Shown one piece after another: positions 1 through 9,400 of a stretch of 64,000 nucleotides of DNA. The translations under genes were made by a program, and so were the position numbers. Origin of the DNA: Luteibacter pinisoli (GTDB taxonomy: Bacteria; Pseudomonadota; Gammaproteobacteria; Xanthomonadales; Rhodanobacteraceae). The first letter of the stretch is position 1. Each line of letters begins with the position of its first letter. The stretch is from assembly GCF_006385595.1 (NCBI RefSeq), contig NZ_CP041046.1:1674001-1738000 (forward strand). Reading direction: 5' to 3'. The notes beneath the pieces were generated by a model. That model ran no database searches. It was not told the origin of the DNA and saw nothing but the letters and a program-made list of their open reading frames with translations.

Positions 1-239
1 ACGGGGATGCGCTTGCTCAGGTAGCGCGCGCGCCGGTCGATTTCACCGAGCTGCTTCTTGCGGTAGATGTATTCCGCATTCTCCGAACGGTCGCCTTCAG
101 CGGCTGCCGCCGCGAGGGCCTTGACGACCTCCGGCCGCACCGTATGCCACAGGTGGTCCAGCTCGGCCTTCATCCGCTCGAAGCCATCGCGGGTGATGAT
201 CGCGGTGGAGGAGGGCGACGGCGGACGCCAGCGGCTCAT
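1..239 (-). CDS. greB: Transcription elongation factor GreB (N-terminal part, cut by window edge)
   Basis: GreB rescues backtracked RNA polymerase by stimulating cleavage of the transcript 3' end. The minus strand gives an N-terminus reading MSRWRPPSPSSTAIITRDGF, then the Gre coiled-coil signature with LWHTVRPEV, EGDRSENAEYIYRKKQL and EIDRRARYLSKR. The RYLxKR form is typical of GreB rather than GreA. Only about 79 residues are present; the C-terminal FKBP-like domain lies outside the window. The ATG at 239 overlaps the stop codon of the upstream membrane-protein gene (ATGA), so the two are probably translationally coupled. Assignment is from motif recognition and is confident. Confidence 0.9.
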   Translation of the reverse strand, partial: MSRWRPPSPSSTAIITRDGFERMKAELDHLWHTVRPEVVKALAAAAAEGDRSENAEYIYRKKQLGEIDRRARYLSKRIP

Positions 240-1498
240 GGGGTCACCCGGCGGGAGGGGTCAAGCGTGTCGAGCATGTCGATCAGGTCCTGCGAGATGG
301 GGTGGCCGGCGTAGGTGTGCAACAGCGAACGGGCCAGCGTCGCCGCCTCCGCGCGCTCTTCCAGCTGGAAGTGCATGCGCACAGCCAGCAGGCCGTAGCT
401 GGGCGCGCCCATGTCGCCCGGCCACAGGCGCAGGTAGCCCAGGGCGAGCTGCAGGGCGAGCCGCGGCATGCCGCCATGCGCGGCGGTGTCGGCGAGCGGG
501 CCGCAGGTGGCCGTGGCGTCCGGAAGAAACGCCGGATCGATGCCCAGGCAATCCTGCACCACGCCGAGCGCACGGCGCGTTTCACCGCCGGCCACGAGGG
601 CGGCGATCCAGATCTGGCCGTGCACGAGCAACTCGGGCGTGCGTTCCTGCGCGCGCAGCAACGCCCGGTAGCGGACATGCATCGGTGCCGGCGCAATGCC
701 CTCGCGCAGGCGCTCGGTGAGGATGTCGGTCGCTGCCGCCACGTCATCACGGGCGATCAGGTTGGCGTGTTCCAGCAGCGCGACATCGTCCTCGGGATTT
801 GCCGCTTCGGCGATGGCATCCGCCTCGGGGCGGTAGCCGAGCCGCTCGTGGTGATGGTGGATCAGCGCGCCCATCAGGTGGAAGTTGTAGATGGCGAGGT
901 AGTTGGAAACGAGGTAGTAGGCGGCGGTGCCGAAGAACAGCGGGCCACGTTGCTGCATCGCGTACTGCGCGCCCGCCTGCAGCAGGCTTGTCGCCAGCAC
1001 GACGGCAAACAGCTTGAAATAGTCGATGCCGATGCGGCTGATAGCCGCCACCCAGGTCAGCGGGTTGAGCGCGGCACCGACGCCGTCGAAGGTCAGCGAC
1101 ATCGTCATCACCGGCAGCACGAAGGCCACCGCCAGCGACACCAGCAGGCCCGAGATCCCGAAGAACAACGGGGCCAGGATAGCGAGTGCATTACCCGTCA
1201 GCTGGATGATGATGAGGGCAACCGCCGCCTTGTTTTCCGAGTTCAATGCGTGCTCGGGCGGGTTCTCGAACCCATCGGCCGTATGGCGCAGGCAGGCGAA
1301 CGCGTACGTATACAACGCGACCCATCCCAGTCCGACGACGAGCAGGCGCAGCCCGATCATCGGGACGTAGGCGATCAGGTCGAACGCTGCGATCGCCCCG
1401 ATCGTTACCGGCGCCGCACCATGCAGCGGGTAACGAAAGCCGGTGATGATCCGCTGCCCGAACGGCACCGAGGCATCGGCAAGCGCGATACGCGGCAT
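236..1498 (-). CDS. Multi-pass membrane protein with C-terminal repeat-like domain, unknown function
   Basis: A 420-residue protein I do not recognise. The N-terminal half is strongly hydrophobic, with probable membrane segments near residues 31-70, 91-136, 156-181 and 188-213, followed by a histidine run (HHHHE). Residues from about 225 on are soluble, rich in Ala, Leu and Arg, and look like degenerate tetratricopeptide-type helices. The gene lies 2 bp downstream of the HerA-like ATPase gene and overlaps greB by 4 bp, so the three probably form one transcript. Function cannot be assigned; a membrane-associated scaffold role is only a guess. Confidence 0.75.
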   Translation of the reverse strand: MPRIALADASVPFGQRIITGFRYPLHGAAPVTIGAIAAFDLIAYVPMIGLRLLVVGLGWVALYTYAFACLRHTADGFENPPEHALNSENKAAVALIIIQLTGNALAILAPLFFGISGLLVSLAVAFVLPVMTMSLTFDGVGAALNPLTWVAAISRIGIDYFKLFAVVLATSLLQAGAQYAMQQRGPLFFGTAAYYLVSNYLAIYNFHLMGALIHHHHERLGYRPEADAIAEAANPEDDVALLEHANLIARDDVAAATDILTERLREGIAPAPMHVRYRALLRAQERTPELLVHGQIWIAALVAGGETRRALGVVQDCLGIDPAFLPDATATCGPLADTAAHGGMPRLALQLALGYLRLWPGDMGAPSYGLLAVRMHFQLEERAEAATLARSLLHTYAGHPISQDLIDMLDTLDPSRRVTP

Positions 1499-1500
1499 GG

Positions 1501-3000
1501 TCAGCGCTTTCCGCCGAAGATGCTGCCGAGGATGCCGCGCACGATCTGCTGCCCCGCGCGCGAACCCGCGGTACGCACCATCGACTTGGCCATCGTTTCC
1601 AGCATGCCCTGCCGACGCTTGGTGCCGAGCACGGCGTCGCGTACGGCACTACCCCAGCCGCTGCCTTCGTCCTCGCCCTTGCTCGCGTTCTTCACGGGCG
1701 GCGCCTCGTCATCGTTCTTCGCGGTGGCCCGCGCGGCCAGCATCTCCTCGGCGGATTCGCGATTCACCGTCGTGTCGTATTTCGAGCCCACCGGCGAGCG
1801 TGACCGGACCATCGTGCGTTCTTCCACGGTGATCGCGCCGATGCGGCATGCCGGCGTCGCCACCAGCACTTTCTGGACGGGCGACGGCACGCCACCGTCG
1901 CCGAGCGTGGATGCCAGCGCTTCGCCGGTGCCCAGCGTACCGATGGTTTCGACCACGTCGAGCGAAGGGTTTTTCGCGAACGTTTCGGCGGCGGCCTTCA
2001 CCGCTTTCTGGTCGCGCGGCGTATACGCACGCAGGGCATGCTGCACGCGGTTGCCCAGCTGGCCGAGGATGTCGCCGGGGACGTCGTCGGGGTTCTGCGA
2101 GCAGAAATACACGCCGACGCCCTTGGAACGGATCAGCCGGACAACCTGTTCCACGCGCTGGCGCAACGCCGGCGGCGCATCGTCGAAGAGCAGGTGTGCC
2201 TCGTCGAAGAAGAACACCATCTTCGGGACATCGAGGTCGCCGACTTCGGGCAGGTGCTCGAACAGCTCGGACAACAACCAGAGCAGGAAGGTGGAATACA
2301 GGCGCGGCTTGAGGATCAGGGTGTCGGCGGCGAGCACGTTGACCACGCCACGGCCGCTCATGTCCTGGCGCATCAGGTCGGCCAGCTCCAGCGCGGGCTC
2401 ACCAAAAAAGTTATCCGCGCCGTCCTGTTCCAGCTTCAGCAGGGCGCGCTGGATGGCCGCCACGCTCTGCGCGCTGATCAGGCCGTAGCGTGCCGAGATG
2501 TCCTTGGCGTGCTCCGCCGCAAAACCGAGCATCGAGCGCAGGTCGCCGAGGTCGAGCAGGAGCAGGCCTTCGTCATCGGCCACCCGGAACACCACTTCGA
2601 GCACGCCTTCCTGGGTGTCGTTGAGTTCAAGGATGCGGGACAGCAGGGTGGGGCCCATTTCCGAGACCGTGGCACGCACCGGGTGGCCGAGCTTGCCGTA
2701 GATGTCCCAGAACACCACCGGGTTGGCCTGCGGGGTCCATCCGCTCAGGCCGAGTTTCGCCAGGCGGTCCTTCAGCTTGTCGGACGGGGCGCCCGCGGCC
2801 TGGGAGAGCCCGGCCAGGTCGCCCTTCGCGTCGGCAAGGAAGCAGGGCACGCCCAGGCGCGAGAAACCTTCGGCCAGCAGCATCAGGGTCACCGACTTAC
2901 CCGTGCCCGTGGCACCGGCGATCATCCCGTGGCGGTTGCCGTATCGCGGGTCGAGTTCGACGGCGGCCGTGTCGTTACGACCGATGAGGATGCCTGGCAT
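1501..3000 (-). CDS. HerA-like helicase/ATPase, DUF853 (YjgR) family
   Basis: P-loop ATPase of the HerA/FtsK-related DUF853 family, about 499 residues, the usual length. Residues 29-36 form the Walker A motif GATGTGKS, and FFFDEAHLLF near residue 263 is the Walker B region with its catalytic acidic pair. CSQNPDDVP and QLGNRVQHALRAYTP are family hallmarks. The C-terminus is a basic, glycine-rich tail. I chose the ATG at 3000 because AAGGAG stands just upstream of it; an ATG 10 codons earlier has no such site. Family members are cytoplasmic and their physiological role is poorly defined. It heads the run leading to the membrane protein and greB. Confidence 0.88.
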   Translation of the reverse strand: MPGILIGRNDTAAVELDPRYGNRHGMIAGATGTGKSVTLMLLAEGFSRLGVPCFLADAKGDLAGLSQAAGAPSDKLKDRLAKLGLSGWTPQANPVVFWDIYGKLGHPVRATVSEMGPTLLSRILELNDTQEGVLEVVFRVADDEGLLLLDLGDLRSMLGFAAEHAKDISARYGLISAQSVAAIQRALLKLEQDGADNFFGEPALELADLMRQDMSGRGVVNVLAADTLILKPRLYSTFLLWLLSELFEHLPEVGDLDVPKMVFFFDEAHLLFDDAPPALRQRVEQVVRLIRSKGVGVYFCSQNPDDVPGDILGQLGNRVQHALRAYTPRDQKAVKAAAETFAKNPSLDVVETIGTLGTGEALASTLGDGGVPSPVQKVLVATPACRIGAITVEERTMVRSRSPVGSKYDTTVNRESAEEMLAARATAKNDDEAPPVKNASKGEDEGSGWGSAVRDAVLGTKRRQGMLETMAKSMVRTAGSRAGQQIVRGILGSIFGGKR

Positions 3001-3134
3001 GGTCCCACTCCTTATGGATGTCCTGAACAAGTCTACGCAAGGATGCGCCGTTACGGAGAATTTTCCCGCCGGACGCTTGAGTCACGTAGGCTTCCGGCGT
3101 AACGTTGCGGGCATTGTCCGACCTGGTCCCACGC

Positions 3135-4712
3135 ATGCCGCTGCACGCCCGTTACGCCCTTCTCCTGCTGCCCCTGGCGATCCTCGCGGGTTGCGCTTCC
3201 GGTGGTGCTCCCCGGGCCGGCAAGGCGACACCGCAGGTCAATGCGTTGTACGACCGGATGAACCAGGCAAGCAAGGGCTATGAGGCGGCCATCGACCAGG
3301 CCCGCCGTGGCGACACCGCCCAGGCCGCCGCCACGCGCAAGCAGGCCCTGGACCAGCTGAAGGATGCATCGGCCCGTTGCGGCCTGACCCCGGGCTGCGA
3401 TCCGCAGCGCTTCGCCGCCGTGTTCGATCGCCTGCTGCGCCTGAAGGACGGCAGCTTCATCGAAGGCGAGGACGCGGATGACACCGAGCAGAGCGCGGAA
3501 GTCGGCGCCCAGCCGGGCGATGCCGCCGGCTCGGTGGTGCTCGGCGCGCTGCCCGAAGCCCAGCGCAGCGTCACGCTGCTGAAGGGCCAGAAATTCAGCG
3601 ACATGATGGTGATGAACGGCCCGGTGAAAGCCGCGCTGGAGATGTGGCTCACCCAGCTGCGCCCGAACCTCATGGACGCCTACGTCAACTACCAGATGAT
3701 GCGCTACAAGATGTGGCCGGCCTACCAGAAGGCCGACCTGCCCGAGGCGCTGCTGTTCGGCATCATGGCCAAGGAATCCGGCGGCAAGGTGCACGCGGTC
3801 TCGCGTTCCGGCGCTTCCGGCCCGTTGCAGTTCATGTACGCCACCGGCCTGCGCTTCGGCCTCTCCGCCGATGGCGGCTTCGACGAGCGCTTCGACCCCG
3901 GCCTCTCCGCGCAGGCCAATGCCGAGTACGTCAACGAGCAGCTCGGCGCGTTCAACAACAACCTCGAAATGACCCTCGCCGCCTACAACGGTGGTGAAGG
4001 CCGCATGCGCCGCATTGCCGCCAGCAGCCCGGGCGCCGGCTTCTACGACCCCGCCATCTACGGCCAGATGTCCGCGGAAACGCGCGACTACGTGCCGATG
4101 GTGCTGGCCGCCGCGTGGCTGTTCCTGCACGCCGACAGCTACCACCTGAAGTGGCCGAAGGTGGACGGCGCGGCCGGCCAGATCACGCTGACCCGCCCGG
4201 CGTCGCTGACCGAACTCACGGTATGCCTGGGCTCGTCGGATGACATGCCCAACGGCTGGTTCCGCACGCTGCGCAACCTCAACCCGCGGCTGGACCCGCA
4301 GGTGAGCCAGCAGGCCGGCACGCGGCTCGACGTGCCCAAGCAGCTGGAGAAGGCGTATATCGCCAGCTGCGCCGATGGTCCGTGGCCGATCCTCGCCAGC
4401 GACCTGCACAACGCGGTGAAGATCGCCGCGCCGCCGCCGCCCGCGGCGACATCGGCCGCCCTGGCCAATGGTGGCGCGAATGGCCCGAACGGCCCCGGCC
4501 CGCAGTACCAGTACGGCAGCGGTTCGTCGTCGGCATCGTCGTCGAAGGGCTCGGCGGGGGCGAAGAGCTACACCGTGCGCAAGGGCGATACGCTCGTGAG
4601 CATCGCGCGCAAGAGCAGCTGCGCGGACGTGGAAGACATCGCCAGGATGAATGGCCTGAAGAGCCACGCCCTGAAGGTCGGGCAGTCCCTGCGCGTTCCG
4701 GCCTGCCGCTAA
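3135..4712 (+). CDS. mltD: Membrane-bound lytic murein transglycosylase, MltD type, with LysM domain
   Basis: Cleaves the glycan strands of peptidoglycan, releasing 1,6-anhydro-muropeptides in the periplasm. The start at 3135 gives a lipoprotein signal ending in the lipobox LAGC (Cys at about residue 20), so it is probably anchored to the outer membrane. The SLT domain carries the catalytic glutamate at about residue 214 (GIMAKESGGKV), then SGASGPLQFM and LAAYNGGEGRM. A C-terminal LysM repeat (YTVRKGDTLVSIARKS to LRVPA, about residues 478-525) binds peptidoglycan. An alternative TTG at 3105 would spoil the signal peptide. It is transcribed divergently from the HerA-like ATPase gene. Confidence 0.88.
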   Translation: MPLHARYALLLLPLAILAGCASGGAPRAGKATPQVNALYDRMNQASKGYEAAIDQARRGDTAQAAATRKQALDQLKDASARCGLTPGCDPQRFAAVFDRLLRLKDGSFIEGEDADDTEQSAEVGAQPGDAAGSVVLGALPEAQRSVTLLKGQKFSDMMVMNGPVKAALEMWLTQLRPNLMDAYVNYQMMRYKMWPAYQKADLPEALLFGIMAKESGGKVHAVSRSGASGPLQFMYATGLRFGLSADGGFDERFDPGLSAQANAEYVNEQLGAFNNNLEMTLAAYNGGEGRMRRIAASSPGAGFYDPAIYGQMSAETRDYVPMVLAAAWLFLHADSYHLKWPKVDGAAGQITLTRPASLTELTVCLGSSDDMPNGWFRTLRNLNPRLDPQVSQQAGTRLDVPKQLEKAYIASCADGPWPILASDLHNAVKIAAPPPPAATSAALANGGANGPNGPGPQYQYGSGSSSASSSKGSAGAKSYTVRKGDTLVSIARKSSCADVEDIARMNGLKSHALKVGQSLRVPACR

Positions 4713-4728
4713 ACCGCGGCAGGAAGGG

Positions 4729-5172
4729 TCAGGCGAGGGCGGAGGGTTCCATCCACTCGGCGCCGAAGTCACGGCGGTTCGGTGCCGACAGCTCCTTGAT
4801 CTGGCGCATCAGGCGCAGCACCTGGCGGTGCAGTTCTTCCATGCCCGGACGGCGCGAATCGAGGGTCTCGTGGTACACCGCTGCGAGCCACAGGGCCACG
4901 CCACGGGTGGCGATCAGCGGGTTGTCGGAACGCGCCTTGCCCAGGCCCAGGTCCGGGCCATGCCCATACGTGCTGTAGCGCTCTTCGGGCGGCGTGCCGT
5001 ACAGGTGCGGGAAATCACAGGCGGCGGCCTGTTCCATCTCACGGCGAACAAGTTGCTGCAGGTCCGCATGGGTGCGGACGGGCAGGGCGAGAACCACGCG
5101 CTCGATGTCCGCCAGTTGGCGGCGAAGGCGGATTTCGCGATTAACGGCAATGAGATGTGTGACCAGACGCAT
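4729..5172 (-). CDS. Conserved hypothetical protein, 147 residues
   Basis: A small soluble protein without a signal peptide or membrane segment that I do not recognise. It starts MRLVTHLIAVNREIRLRRQL; the N-terminal third is Arg/Leu-rich and helical, and the middle contains DFPHLYGTPPEERYSTYGHG. I chose the ATG at 5172 because a GGGGAAG tract lies about 6-12 bases upstream; the frame stays open for 32 more codons but with no comparable site. It converges on the transglycosylase gene, with only 16 bp between the stops. The 136 bp between it and psd holds no gene that I can see. Confidence 0.7.
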   Translation of the reverse strand: MRLVTHLIAVNREIRLRRQLADIERVVLALPVRTHADLQQLVRREMEQAAACDFPHLYGTPPEERYSTYGHGPDLGLGKARSDNPLIATRGVALWLAAVYHETLDSRRPGMEELHRQVLRLMRQIKELSAPNRRDFGAEWMEPSALA

Positions 5173-5308
5173 GACGACTTCCCCTATACGGCGCTGCGTG
5201 TCCGGACCTCCACCCCCTACTGCCCCATGGTGTCCGAGGGGTGTGAGCATACCCCGCCGTTGCGTCAAATGTAAGACGTTTTCGTCACATTGTGACGCAT
5301 AGGGTCAA

Positions 5309-6160
5309 TCAGTTTCTCGCGGGGCCACGCCATTGGCCGATTTTCTGCCCAACCGTAACTTGTTGTTGCGGCTGGAGATTATCGAACTCGTAGCCCTCCG
5401 GCAGCAGCAGGATCACCGTCGAGCCCATGTTGAAGCGGGCCATTTCGGCAAAACGTTCCAGCTTGATCCCGCGGCCGCTGCAGTCCGTCCGGATGATGTC
5501 CGAGGCGTACGGCGGGATGGCCAGGCCGTCCCACACGGTGGCCACGCTGGAGACCAGGATGGCGCCGACCATCACCGAGACGAACGGGCCGTGCTCGCCA
5601 TCGAAATGGCAGACGAGGCGTTCGTTGCGTGCGAACAGACGCGGGATGGCTTCCACCGCGAACGGGGCCACGCTGAAGATGCGGCCGGGGACGTGCGTGG
5701 TGCCGGTGAGCGTGCCTTCCAGCGGCATGTGCACGCGGTGGTAGTCACGCGGTGACAGGTAGATCGTCGCAAAGCTGCCGTTGCGGAACGGCAGCGCGGC
5801 GGCCTCGTCGCCCAGCAGTTCGGCCGCGGTGTATTCCTGGCCCTTGGCCTGGAAGATGCGCCCGTCGCGGATACGCCCCAGCTGGCTGATCCGGCCATCG
5901 GCCGGCGACAGGATCGCCTGCGGGTCCGGGTCGGCAACGCGCGCACCCGGTTTCAGCTTGCGGGTGAAGAACGCATTGAAGTGCGGATAGGCCAGCGGGT
6001 CGGGCTGGGCCGCCTGCGCCATGTCCACGTTGTAGTTCCGCACGATCGTGGAAATGAGGAAATTCTTCCATGCTGTCCATTCCCAGCGTGTCGCCTGGTA
6101 GACGATCCGGGAGAGGAAGCGGTGCGGGAGGATGTACTGCAACAGGACGCTGGGTTTCAT
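5309..6160 (-). CDS. psd: Phosphatidylserine decarboxylase proenzyme
   Basis: Makes phosphatidylethanolamine from phosphatidylserine at the inner membrane. The 283-residue product has the family blocks FNAFFTRKLKPGAR, SPADGRISQLG, YLSPRDYHRVHMP and GAILVSSV. Near the C-terminus NMGST is the self-cleavage motif: cleavage between Gly246 and Ser247 would generate the pyruvoyl cofactor. Many relatives have LGST here; MGST keeps the Gly-Ser pair. The start at 6160 (MKPSVLLQYILPH) fits the family; the frame is open further upstream but that extension is unconserved-looking and no strong ribosome site separates the options. Divergent from the autotransporter gene across about 270 bp in which I see nothing else. 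Confidence 0.93.
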   Translation of the reverse strand: MKPSVLLQYILPHRFLSRIVYQATRWEWTAWKNFLISTIVRNYNVDMAQAAQPDPLAYPHFNAFFTRKLKPGARVADPDPQAILSPADGRISQLGRIRDGRIFQAKGQEYTAAELLGDEAAALPFRNGSFATIYLSPRDYHRVHMPLEGTLTGTTHVPGRIFSVAPFAVEAIPRLFARNERLVCHFDGEHGPFVSVMVGAILVSSVATVWDGLAIPPYASDIIRTDCSGRGIKLERFAEMARFNMGSTVILLLPEGYEFDNLQPQQQVTVGQKIGQWRGPARN

Positions 6161-6431
6161 CGCGGGGAGTATAGGGGAGTCAGGCCGATGCACCAGCACC
6201 CGTTTCGGCGCCCCAGCGGGCGACCTATGCACGTTTTCTTCATCGAAAGGCACCTATAGACAACCCCGGAGGCGAATCGCAACGGTAACGTGCGGTCCGC
6301 CGCTCTGCACGGTCGGCCGGGATGGCCTGGGGGTGGGAGCGGGGGAAGGGGGCCTTTGCAGTACCCGGGAATCTCCTGGTGACCCGTGCGCCACGCTGCT
6401 CCGGACGGCGGCGCAAACGGGGTAAGCAACC

Positions 6432-9400
6432 ATGACAACCTGTGATGCGCTCCACCGCCGCCCGCTGCCGGGTGGTGCGAACGGCGCCGTGCTCGCCTTT
6501 GCCATTGCCGTCGCGTTGCTCGGCGCACCCGCGACAGGCCGCGCGCAAACGGTGCCGGTCGCCCCTTACGACCCCGTCGACAACGATCAGGAAGTCGGCC
6601 GGATCGACGTGGCAGCCGGCGGCAATGTCACCATCAACGGGCCGCAGCAGTTCCAGGCCGGCCAGACCGGTACCGAAGACACCACGCTGCAGGCGCTGAA
6701 AGACCAGAACCGGATCACCTCGGGCGAGAACTGGATCGGCGTGCCGCGGCTGAATCCCGGGAGCCAGAATTTCGGCATCACGGTAAAAGACCCGATCACC
6801 GGCAGCAACCGGGTCGTCTCGGTCTACAACACCAACAACCTCTACGCCCTCCCGCCGGTCACCTATGCCACGACCGTCCCCAACCTGGTGAACGTGGGCG
6901 ATAACCAGTACATCGATGCACGCGTGGGCCAGGTCGGTGCCGGCGGCGGGACGCTCACGGTGGCCATCGGCACCGGTGCCAACAGCCAGGCCGCGACCAA
7001 CATGTGGTCGATGGCCGCCAAGCAGACCAACCTGTTCTACGCGGACGGCACGGGCGGCGCGGCGAGCAACCTTGCGTGGGCCGGGCAGAACCGCATCACC
7101 TTCAATGGCGAAGTGGCCGATCCCAACCAGCCACGCAGCTACGGCGTCACCTATGTGTCGGCCTTTGGCGGCACGTTCAATGTCACGACGGCGGACGGCA
7201 CCACCTCGCACACGGTGACCAACGACGCGCAGCTGCGCGACTACAACGCCTTCCTGATCGCACAGATCCAGGCGGGGAAACTCGATCCGGCCCAGTACGT
7301 CACCCTGTTCGCGCTGGGCTACACGTACACGACGCAGCAGATCGTCTACGGCATCAGCGCGAACAACCCGCCCGACGACGTGGCCCAGCCCATTGGCGAC
7401 CGCATCGTGATGCGCCTGGTCGGGGCGAATGCGCACGGCACGATCAACCCGGGTGCCGTACTGGAAGTGGTCAACGCCAACGGCGGCGCGGTGCGTGCCG
7501 ACGGCGGCGCCACCTTCGTCAACAACGGCTCGCTAGGGGTGCAGCACAGCAGTGGCGACGGATCGGCGCTGGTGCTCACGCAAGCCAGCCGGGGTACCAA
7601 CGCCGGCATCATCAATGGCAACTTCTTCCCCAATGCCGATGGCGGCATCTCCAGTGGGGCGTCTGGCGCGAACATCGTTGACGTGCAATCGGGCAGTACG
7701 TTCAACAACGCGGCGGGCGGCATCATCAATCTCGCCCTGGGCACCACCAATGGCGCGGGTAAGTCCACGGGCATCCGCGTGGGCGCGAATGCGACGGCGA
7801 CCAACGACGGCTTCGTCAATGTCGGTGTCACCGGCTCGCGGTCCAACGGGTCGGTCGATGGTATCTATCTCAACGACGCCACCGGATCGTTCACCAATGG
7901 CGCCAGCGGCATGATCTACATCGGTCGCGGCCCGCAGTACACGCCGGGCGCGGTGCCCGCCGACGTGGCGATCAACCAGGCCACGATCACGACGGGGATC
8001 AACGTGCCCACCGCGGCCACGGTGAACAACCTCGGTACGATAACGATCGGCACGGGCACGCAGAATGCGGCTGGCATCCTTGTCACCGCGGCCGCCGCGA
8101 ACGTGACCAATGCCGGCACCATCAACGTCAGCGGCCGCGCCGCCGCGATCCCGCGCGAGAACATTGGCCTGTCGGTGGTCAATGCCGGCGCGACCGGGCC
8201 CGGCATTTCGAACACGGGCACGATCAACGTCACCGGCGTCAATGGCACCGCCCTGAAAGCGGTTTCCACGGCCGGCACGGCCTCGCTGGTGCATTCCACC
8301 GGCACGATCAACGTGGCCGGTGGGGCGGATCCCGCGAGTGGGACGCGCAATTACGGCGCGTGGATCGAGGGCCAGGGATCCGCGACGGCGACGGGCGACA
8401 TCAGGGGTGCAGTGAACCTGGAGGGCGACGGCGCCATCGGCATCCACGCCCGTGGCCGCGCAACGGTGAACGTCGCCGCCGGCGCAGCGCCCAGCTTCCA
8501 GTCCGGAAGCAAGCAAATCGGCCTGTTCGCCTTCGGCGATAACGCAAAGATCAACGTCGGCGCGGGCGCGGTGCTCGATGTATCGACACCGCAATCGACG
8601 CTGTTCCGCCTGGACAGCGGCGCGGACTTTGACGGCACCGGGCTGACGGTGTCGGTATCCGGCGCGCAGGCGACCGGCGTGCTCGGTTCCGGCAGTGGGT
8701 CCGTCCTCAATACGCGTAACGCGGTGATCAATGTGACCGGTACCGGCGCGCAGGGTGTCGTGGCCGAAGGGGGTTCGAAGGCGACCATCGACGCGGCGAC
8801 GACCATGTCGCTGACGGGCGCGGGCGCTATCGCCGGCGTGGCGGACGGCCAGAAGCACGACCTGACCGGCGCTGCCACGGGTGCGCTCTCCACCGCGACA
8901 TCGGTGAACAGCCTGGCGACGCTGAACTCGTCGTCGGATGGTGTGACCGGCCTGATCGCGCGTAATCGGGCGACGCTCACTAACGCGGGCGCACTGAATT
9001 TCAGCGGCGCGAACACCACCGGCCTGGTCGTGGAAACCAATGCCGTCGCCACCAACAGCGGCACGGTGAACCTGGGCGGCCCGGAAGCCACGGGCGCGAT
9101 CCTGCGTTCAGGCGGGACCCTGGCCAATAACGGCAGCATCACCGTGGCCAGCGGGACCGGCGTGCGCATCGAGGGCACCGGGACGCAGCGGCTGAATCCC
9201 GCGGGGACGATTACCGTCAACGACGGCCACGCGGGAGTGCAACTCACGACAGGTACGGGGCTGGTGCTCGGTAGCGGGGATTCGGCGATCACCACGCGGG
9301 GTTCCGCGCATGGCGTGCTGCTGGATACGGGCGCGGTATCGCTGGTGGCCAACGGCACCACGATCACGACGCTGGGGACGGGTAACGCGATCGAGAATGC

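Noticed and set aside
1848..3102. Long plus-strand frames across the HerA-like ATPase gene
   Set aside because: No recognisable protein features; the minus-strand gene has Walker motifs and a good ribosome site.
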